DNA of 64,000 bases from Membranipora membranacea. Its lineage: Eukaryota; Bryozoa; Gymnolaemata; Cheilostomatida; Membraniporidae. Below the pieces are notes generated by a model that was not told the origin of the DNA, ran no database searches, and saw only the letters and a program-made list of their open reading frames with translations. The stretch is from assembly GCA_914767715.1 (NCBI GenBank), contig OU612075.1:20212001-20276000 (forward strand), given 5' to 3'. The position numbers were made by a program, and so were the translations under genes. Each line of letters begins with the position of its first letter. The first letter of the stretch is position 1. This document shows positions 62,701-64,000 of the stretch, piece by piece.

Positions 62701-63392
62701 CTCACACCGTTTTAAACGTTCAAAGACTCCCTAAATACTAATGAGCAATCCTTTAAATAGATAAGCATCAAACACCTTTTTGTCATACGAAAATTGAAAA
62801 TGATCCACATGGCAGCAAGCGCAATGGATCTAGTTCGGATGGTTCTCCCTTGCAAAGTTAGCGATTTGATGAATATTCTTCATTACACACTCTCACATAG
62901 CGAATATATTGGCTCAGATCTGATTGGCTAATAGGTGGGAAAAGAGCTAATAGAAGGTCGCAGAATGTACCTAATAATATATAGTGAAAGTGTGAAACCA
63001 AAATACTTTCATACTTACACTATATCAGGAAAGTATCATCTGACCCGGCATTGTCTCTCCAACACATTGGCTACTCTTAACATTGAATCAATCAGAACAT
63101 ATAGTACATCTACTACACTCACATGTTCTATCTCCACTGTCACACCTCTCTTCCTAGGCGACGAGTTTCCAACATCTCCTCTACCAACATCCATACCCAT
63201 ACCAGAGTTAGTTTGTAGTCCGGCGGTAGAGTACAGCAGGCTACTATTCCTCAGTAGAGATGAACTACCTGTAGGTATACACCCTGATACGCGGGTAGAT
63301 GTAGATTGGGCTAGGTTAGGTCTCATCTGTGGATTAGCTAACATCGATGGTTTAGCTGTACCACTGAGAGATCCCAGAGCAGAGCAAGATGC
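19457..63392 (-). CDS. TEP1: TEP1 (telomerase/vault-associated protein 1), 49 exons, 2609 aa visible, 5' partial
   Basis: TEP1 is a large RNA-binding protein of the vault particle and a telomerase-associated factor. Here 49 exons, all with GT-AG borders and agreeing phases, total 7830 coding bases including the TAA at 19459-19457. Domains in order, numbered from the first visible residue: unconserved N-terminus 1-170, TROVE about 171-600, von Willebrand A about 630-820, DUF4062 about 888-1040, NACHT about 1115-1365 with Walker A GEVGIGKT at 1165-1172, a helical region to about 1600, then WD40 repeats to the end. This order is diagnostic for TEP1; Ro60 has only TROVE-vWA. Vertebrate TEP1 is about 2600 residues, so the gene is near complete. 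The first exon opens with an acceptor (TTTTTCAG) and no convincing start, so more N-terminal sequence should lie past 64000. Exon coordinates are given in the domain entries. Introns are rich in hairpin repeats, and one contains a GPCR gene. Confidence 0.95.
21916..23414. repeat. Foldback element with about 400-480 bp inverted arms, in a TEP1 intron
   Basis: Left arm about 21916-22316, right arm about 22937-23414, inverted relative to each other. Shared outer block: ATTTCTGCCATGCAGTGTTT on the left and its reverse complement on the right; inner edges share AGACAGAACAGACCTGCCAT. Each arm contains a sub-repeat with TGTTTCTTAAATAA; the right arm has one extra sub-repeat. No transposase frame. 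It lies in the intron between TEP1 exons 45 and 46. Confidence 0.9.
23859..23890 (+). repeat. (TA)n microsatellite
   Basis: About 13 TA units in the TEP1 intron between exons 44 and 45. Confidence 0.9.
23962..24166. repeat. Dispersed short element, copy A (near-palindromic)
   Basis: The left part holds GACCAAAGCATG and GTTGTGTTAGATTTGCATGG; the right part holds their inverse (ACCATGCAAATCTGACACAA, CATGCTTTGGTC). Related copies lie at 24968-25220, 45676-45800 and 51386-51520. It resembles a MITE. Confidence 0.75.
24931..25265. repeat. Dispersed short element, copy B, flanked by a 37 bp direct repeat
   Basis: The core begins CTACCCAAAGACCGAAGC and ends with the inverse GGTCTTTGGGTAG. Outside it, ATTCATAGGAAAGCTTTGAC with the following bases occurs on both sides (24931-24967 and 25229-25265). 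The right copy ends only about 10 bases from the donor of TEP1 exon 43. Confidence 0.75.
27072..41948 (-). CDS. TEP1: TEP1 exons 30-40: first half of the WD40 repeats
   Basis: Exons 41948..41690, 35241..35117, 32218..32078, 31280..31172, 30515..30396, 29854..29756, 29351..29200, 28878..28774, 28267..28146, 27820..27678 and 27254..27072. Repeat ends seen in order: GADDCRIHIY, SASHDNSASLWDL, SSWDGTVKMWT, CWDNNVKVYNI, ALDGEVKLWS, AEDSRVKVWSG (across a junction), SNMGNLRR, TSGGSVYK, AGQDASIVLWD and SVDCLVKLWDV. Many start with GH-type turns (GHANLITDL, GHKSSIRSV, GHSLPVRDL). The exon 37 acceptor was chosen at ATGAAAG because it alone keeps phase with exon 36. These blades form rigid propellers thought to anchor TEP1 in the vault cap. 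Confidence 0.9.
27905..28092. repeat. Degenerate CACTAGTGCACTA tandem array
   Basis: Many overlapping variants of CACTAGTGCACTA and ACTAGTTCACTAATGC fill this part of the intron between TEP1 exons 38 and 39. The unit is itself near-palindromic. Confidence 0.75.
30918..31093. repeat. Hairpin element with about 65 bp arms in a TEP1 intron
   Basis: The left arm includes ACATAGATGTTAGTGTTAAT and AAATTTAAATGTCAATAAAA; the right arm is the inverse copy. The loop is rich in (TA)n. It ends about 80 bases downstream of the exon 33 donor (transcript sense). Confidence 0.9.
31438..31912 (+). repeat. 52 bp minisatellite, about nine units
   Basis: The unit starts GGTGTTAAACGTAGAGGGAC, continues ACCGTGTCCTAGGTTTCTAC and ends ACACATATCAGT. 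Full units begin at 31438 and 31490 and go on with point changes; two later units are shortened (ATATCTAGAGGG junctions near 31692 and 31880). It lies in the TEP1 intron between exons 32 and 33 and explains the repetitive open frames here. Confidence 0.93.
32648..34890. repeat. 2.2 kb foldback element with about 530 bp inverted arms, in a TEP1 intron
   Basis: The left end starts TGTCCCACTTAAATAGCACG and the right end is its inverse. The arms (about 32648-33185 and 34330-34890) stay alignable throughout, for example the left GGTGAGTGTATG...CATCTCGT-type block and the CTCAGCACTTCCATCACT block. The middle holds a diverged internal duplication: AGTCTTGGAAATGATTAGA near 33543 and AGTTTTGGAAATTATTAGA near 33790, and GCAATTGACATTCACTG near 33680 and 34193. 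No transposase. No clear target duplication was found. Confidence 0.9.
34943..35011 (+). repeat. 10 bp minisatellite (TGTATCGCAC)n grading into (TGTAT)n
   Basis: Five units of TGTATCGCAC are followed by 5 bp TGTAT units. It begins about 50 bp beyond the right end of the foldback element. Confidence 0.9.
36278..36308. repeat. 31 bp perfect palindrome upstream of the nested GPCR
   Basis: CCAGAGACTATAGAT, one central base, then the exact inverse. It lies 270 bp upstream of the GPCR ATG. A related half (TCTATAGTCTCTG) recurs at about 39546, near the last GPCR exon. Confidence 0.85.
36580..39865 (+). CDS. Class A GPCR, three exons, 425 aa, nested in a TEP1 intron
   Basis: Exons 36580..37458, 38094..38333 and 39707..39865, all phase 0 with GT-AG borders. 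Numbering from the ATG at 36580: N-terminal glycosylation sites NSS at 58 and NET at 63; TM1 about 81-106; D126 in TM2 (NLAISDLL); C153 starting TM3; DRF at 177-179 in place of DRY; W204 in TM4; C229 in loop 2 (NQTWCY), which can pair with C153; TM5 with FGLPSIV; TM6 SWLP at 311-314; TM7 ending SSPVIYF, a variant of NPxxY. The tail has a CC pair (ARCCGKRK), a likely palmitoylation site, and a serine-rich end (SLSLSSMSCHSVRSASS), typical of phosphorylation-regulated receptors. An open frame extends 28 codons upstream without another ATG, so an upstream exon is possible. The sequence looks peptide- or amine-receptor-like but the ligand is not identifiable. Confidence 0.88.
38559..38573 (+). repeat. 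Poly-C tract
   Basis: About 15 C in a row in GPCR intron 2; a similar run of 12 G lies just after the GPCR stop, at 39869-39880. Confidence 0.9.
40354..40359 (+). promoter_or_regulatory. Candidate polyadenylation signal of the nested GPCR
   Basis: AATAAA about 490 bp after the stop codon; the first clear one in the plus sense. Confidence 0.3.
40629..40689. repeat. Two overlapping 32 bp perfect palindromes
   Basis: TCACAGAGTAAGG followed by ATATCC and the inverse gives a 32 bp perfect palindrome, repeated once with a 3-base overlap. A diverged single copy is at 41248-41281 and a fragment is at about 39563. Confidence 0.9.
41125..41157. repeat. Hairpin of GAGTTATCCCC arms
   Basis: Inverted 16-base arms (CCATTGAGTTATCCCC and GGGGATAACTCTATGG) with one mismatch and almost no loop. 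Confidence 0.85.
42254..42323. repeat. Perfect inverted repeat, 32 bp arms, 6 nt loop
   Basis: Arms at 42254-42285 and 42292-42323 match exactly (TTACCCAGACTTTAGTATCA... and its inverse). It lies in the TEP1 intron between exons 29 and 30. Confidence 0.95.
42650..46187 (-). CDS. TEP1: TEP1 exons 26-29: post-NACHT helical region
   Basis: Exons 46187..46055, 45542..45359, 44931..44754 and 42867..42650. The text is helical and leucine-rich: LPKLLDYILLTLENDFGVDL, ATILDMRVMLAVYMS, PSLIFNQILHRLDCLLDDYQ, SSLKEAIKRRYMKSIDM and FTKIKDLLTDLAFLYCKCSL. This is the winged-helix/superhelical spacer between NACHT and the beta-propellers in STAND proteins. A composite SINE-like repeat (43187-44676) lies in the intron between exons 28 and 29. 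Confidence 0.88.
43187..44676 (+). repeat. Composite tRNA-related repeat, copy 2 (about 1.5 kb)
   Basis: Same order and orientation as 4496-5815: CAAACTTCAGTTTTGTGTTT start; tRNA-like block at 43510-43570 (GGCTGAGTGGTTAGCATGG); an extra B-box-like segment at 43703-43730 (CCGGTTCGAATCCCGG) not seen in copy 1; (tatacaatta)n at 43780-44110; second tRNA-like block at 44305-44375 (GTGGCTGAGTGATGGGAG); and the same final block ending GATCGCGGCATTTC. It sits in the TEP1 intron between exons 28 and 29. Confidence 0.78.
45676..45800 (+). repeat. Dispersed short element, copy C
   Basis: It reads TACCCAAAGACCAATGCATG, then CAGGCAGTTACTTATGATAT and TTAGATTTGCATGG, matching copies A and B. It lies in the TEP1 intron between exons 26 and 27. 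Confidence 0.75.
46588..49456 (-). CDS. TEP1: TEP1 exons 21-25: NACHT NTPase domain
   Basis: Exons 49456..49274, 48872..48727, 48354..48207, 47539..47360 and 46680..46588. Exon 21 carries a helical lead (ELEEIKAHQESLVEAACEKF) and the P-loop GVALIHGEVGIGKTAFM. Exon 23 carries Walker B, CVIMIDGLNYLS at about 1245-1256. Exon 24 starts NIVFLLSCVSGSEAH, the sensor-1 strand position, followed by VMQLELKPLELLDKSDIV, typical of the NACHT lid. Catalytic Lys and Asp are intact, so nucleotide binding and probably hydrolysis are expected. Exon 25 (TGKKSANNPLYLMLACDQLR) is the GLP/NPLYL winged-helix motif seen after NACHT in TEP1. Confidence 0.92.
49991..52333 (-). CDS. TEP1: TEP1 exons 16-20: linker and DUF4062 domain
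   Basis: Exons 52333..52121, 51767..51591, 51181..50948, 50709..50563 and 50111..49991, linked by phase-2 introns through exon 19. Exon 16 is a lysine-rich linker (KPKQDERRVEKKTNRIKTTA). Exon 17 begins WRVARVFISSTFLDMHGERD, the hallmark of DUF4062, a TIR-like fold often preceding NACHT or STAND ATPases; it continues VLDVDLRWGVSQHAA, then exon 18 SLALCLSEVEQADYVIGILG with ERHGWV. Exons 19-20 finish the domain (SCEVFDGYPAKWGG across the junction, then FGVNVMHKLKICI). The biochemical role of DUF4062 in TEP1 is unknown. Confidence 0.92.
50466..50516. repeat. Tandem palindromic CACATGTGATAGTG units
   Basis: CACATGTGATAGTGCAT occurs twice in tandem followed by TCACATG, giving a nested palindrome; similar text (GATACACTATCACATG) is at 47050. 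Confidence 0.75.
51386..51520 (-). repeat. Dispersed short element, copy D
   Basis: Inverse orientation to copies B and C: CCATCAATAATTCATGCCAA, then AACTTTAACATAAGTAACTG and CTGACTATAACATGCATTTG, ending near GTCTTTG. Confidence 0.7.
51837..51990. repeat. Diverged half copy of the hairpin MITE at 6251
   Basis: ATAGACAGTTTTTTTGAGCT, then GGTTTGGGTACTTTTTAAC and GGATTATCTTGAAAAC match the left half of the 6251-6752 element in order. The inverse half is absent. Confidence 0.6.
52543..52606. repeat. CACTGTGACACTGT palindromic cluster
   Basis: CACTGTGACACTGT and its inverse ACAGTGTCACAGTG alternate over about 60 bp, so the strand can fold in several registers. Confidence 0.8.
52707..55879 (-). 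CDS. TEP1: TEP1 exons 11-15: von Willebrand A domain
   Basis: Exons 55879..55701, 55169..55043, 54252..54128, 53707..53562 and 52778..52707. The domain follows TROVE directly, as in Ro60. The first strand reads PIPGVTLMLCNVGSSMFKP, in the place where the metal-binding DxSxS motif of vWA folds sits; here it is NxGxS. Later strands are GILLGLMCKKSCENSQLILY, TESLFKYAKSC, the motif NVIILSDGLRYDG, and LFVSIDLSSN. The acceptor of exon 11 is ambiguous by two bases (CAG or CAGAG); only CAGAG keeps the frame from exon 10, giving MVDLKYDLSVVE. The loss of the canonical aspartate suggests metal-independent packing, as is seen in many intracellular vWA domains. Confidence 0.88.
55376..55446 (-). repeat. 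tRNA-derived SINE head
   Basis: On the minus strand it reads GGAGGTAGCTCAGTTGGTTA (A box) then GGGTTCGAATCCC (B box) about 30 bases on, in a tRNA-like frame. The acceptor stem does not pair well and the sequence runs on without a CCA-ready end, so it is a SINE promoter region rather than a functional tRNA. A GC-rich tail (GCGCGGCCGCCG) follows at about 55288. Confidence 0.6.
56481..61894 (-). CDS. TEP1: TEP1 exons 3-10: TROVE RNA-binding domain
   Basis: Exons 61894..61760, 61180..61019, 60754..60667, 60336..60244, 59806..59615, 58539..58426, 57838..57638 and 56786..56481. TROVE is the HEAT-like ring that binds Y, vault or telomerase RNA. Conserved text is easy to see: FVSMCDEVAQYDPEFILK followed across a splice by VAIYSRKDLNIRGASTFLLA; ALPTSLRKVMVEKFPDFDKY; LPIPETWETQVSLRGNKAEV; LPFMAMLRNIRNMMKAGISE; and HSKQFPFRFFSAY. 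The short exon at 60336 encodes a lysine/arginine-rich insert (EKKKRAVDKKKPSRREERRA) that could add RNA contacts. Exon 10 adds a long charged helix with GKKKTKQQRRGDQAQAQMKK before the vWA domain. Confidence 0.92.
61551..61640 (+). repeat. tRNA-derived SINE head
   Basis: TGGCGCCATTGGTTAGTGCG at 61561 resembles a tRNA A box and GGTTCGAGTCCC at 61623 a B box, spaced as in a tRNA-promoted SINE. The body does not fold as a clean cloverleaf. Confidence 0.6.
62413..63392 (-). CDS. TEP1: TEP1 exons 1-2: N-terminal region
   Basis: Exons 63392..63045 and 62574..62413, both phase 0. Exon 1 (116 residues) starts ASCSALGSLSGTAKPSML; it is low in conservation and rich in Ser and Gly (GSSSLLRNSSLLYSTAGLQT, GMGMDVGRGDVG), probably disordered, then becomes helical (VVDVLYVLIDSMLRVANVLE). 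Exon 2 reads ELIDIGSEVKRVRYAIDWSQ and is acidic before a basic KQRGEKVD segment leading into TROVE. The exon 1 donor is CGG|GTCAGA, weaker than the other sites but the one that keeps frame. Vertebrate TEP1 has short N-terminal repeats that are not visible here. Confidence 0.8.
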
Positions 63393-64000
63393 CTGAAAAA
63401 TAAAATATATACAAATATTTATCATAAACAACTTATAAATATGCCTTTGGGTCTTACAGAGACAGTGTCACACTAGTTAAAGCGCTCAAACCCTGTCAGG
63501 AGAGCTGGTAGTAGCATTACATTATCTACCACTTTCCACAACAGCTTCAACTAGTGCCACACATCAATTCTTATTTAAAGCCGTTGGACAGGGGGACATG
63601 AGTCTGGGGGGCTCAGACTACATCGACCAGAATTATAATCCGTTTATCTGAGTCGGTTTATGACGCGGAAATTCGGCAAAAAATAGCTATGGGATACCTT
63701 AAGAGATGTTTTCTGCTACATATCATAGGTCCATGGCAAGTGATTCAAATTCAGTGATTTTTCCTGACAATTTACAAAATTTTCATTGCTTCACATCACT
63801 GACCAAATCAAGATGTTCTTTTGAGCAATCATAAAATTAGACAATCATTTGGTGGCGGTATGAGGACCAGTCGTAAACACCGAAACATACTGAAACAGCG
63901 TTGGATAGCTTGTAATGTCTACGGTCCTGATACAAAGCAATATCTGCAGGCCACCATGAACATCATAAACAAAATTGTCTATCAATTGAAATTATGATTT
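63393..64000. other. TEP1 intron, upstream of the first visible exon
   Basis: No further minus-strand TEP1 exon was recognised. AT-rich with a GTCTGGGGG(G)CTCAGACTA motif at about 63603 that also occurs at 24883. Confidence 0.5.

Noticed and set aside
63393-63431. Start of TEP1 at the ATG at 63431
   Set aside because: The intervening text is a pyrimidine-rich tract ending in CAG just before ASCSALG, which reads as a splice acceptor; the true start is probably upstream.

Overview
The window is nuclear DNA of an invertebrate animal. The evidence is many short exons with GT-AG introns of a few hundred bases to 6.4 kb, AT-rich non-coding DNA full of hairpin repeats, and class A GPCR genes. I cannot name the phylum from sequence alone.

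One gene dominates. On the minus strand, 49 exons between 63392 and 19457 join without any phase conflict into 2609 residues plus a stop. The domain order is TROVE, von Willebrand A, DUF4062, NACHT ATPase, then a long run of about 20 WD40-like repeats. That is the architecture of TEP1, the telomerase and vault RNA-binding protein. Vertebrate TEP1 is about 2600 residues, so little is missing; the start codon is not seen and probably lies beyond position 64000.

Other genes: (a) 1491 to 657, minus, the first two coding exons of an adenylate-forming (AMP-binding) enzyme that runs off the left edge; (b) 8728 to 7841, minus, a single-exon class A GPCR; (c) 18820 to 16691, minus, a small secreted protein with a signal peptide and dibasic sites, possibly a neuropeptide precursor, 3' end not found; (d) 36580 to 39865, plus, a three-exon class A GPCR nested in the largest TEP1 intron on the opposite strand.

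The rest is repeat-rich: an 817 bp hAT-like non-autonomous element with 8 bp target duplications, a decayed LINE-type reverse transcriptase split by a hairpin element, two large foldback elements (1.5 and 2.2 kb) inside TEP1 introns, two direct copies of a 1.3-1.5 kb composite tRNA-related repeat 38 kb apart, a four-copy dispersed short element, several perfect palindromes and minisatellites of 10, 16, 45 and 52 bp. The 45 bp unit is a threefold exact duplication of the TEP1 C-terminal codons and stop codon. I found no evidence of a new multi-gene system; the most unusual points are the TEP1 terminus, the nested GPCR and the unidentified secreted precursor.
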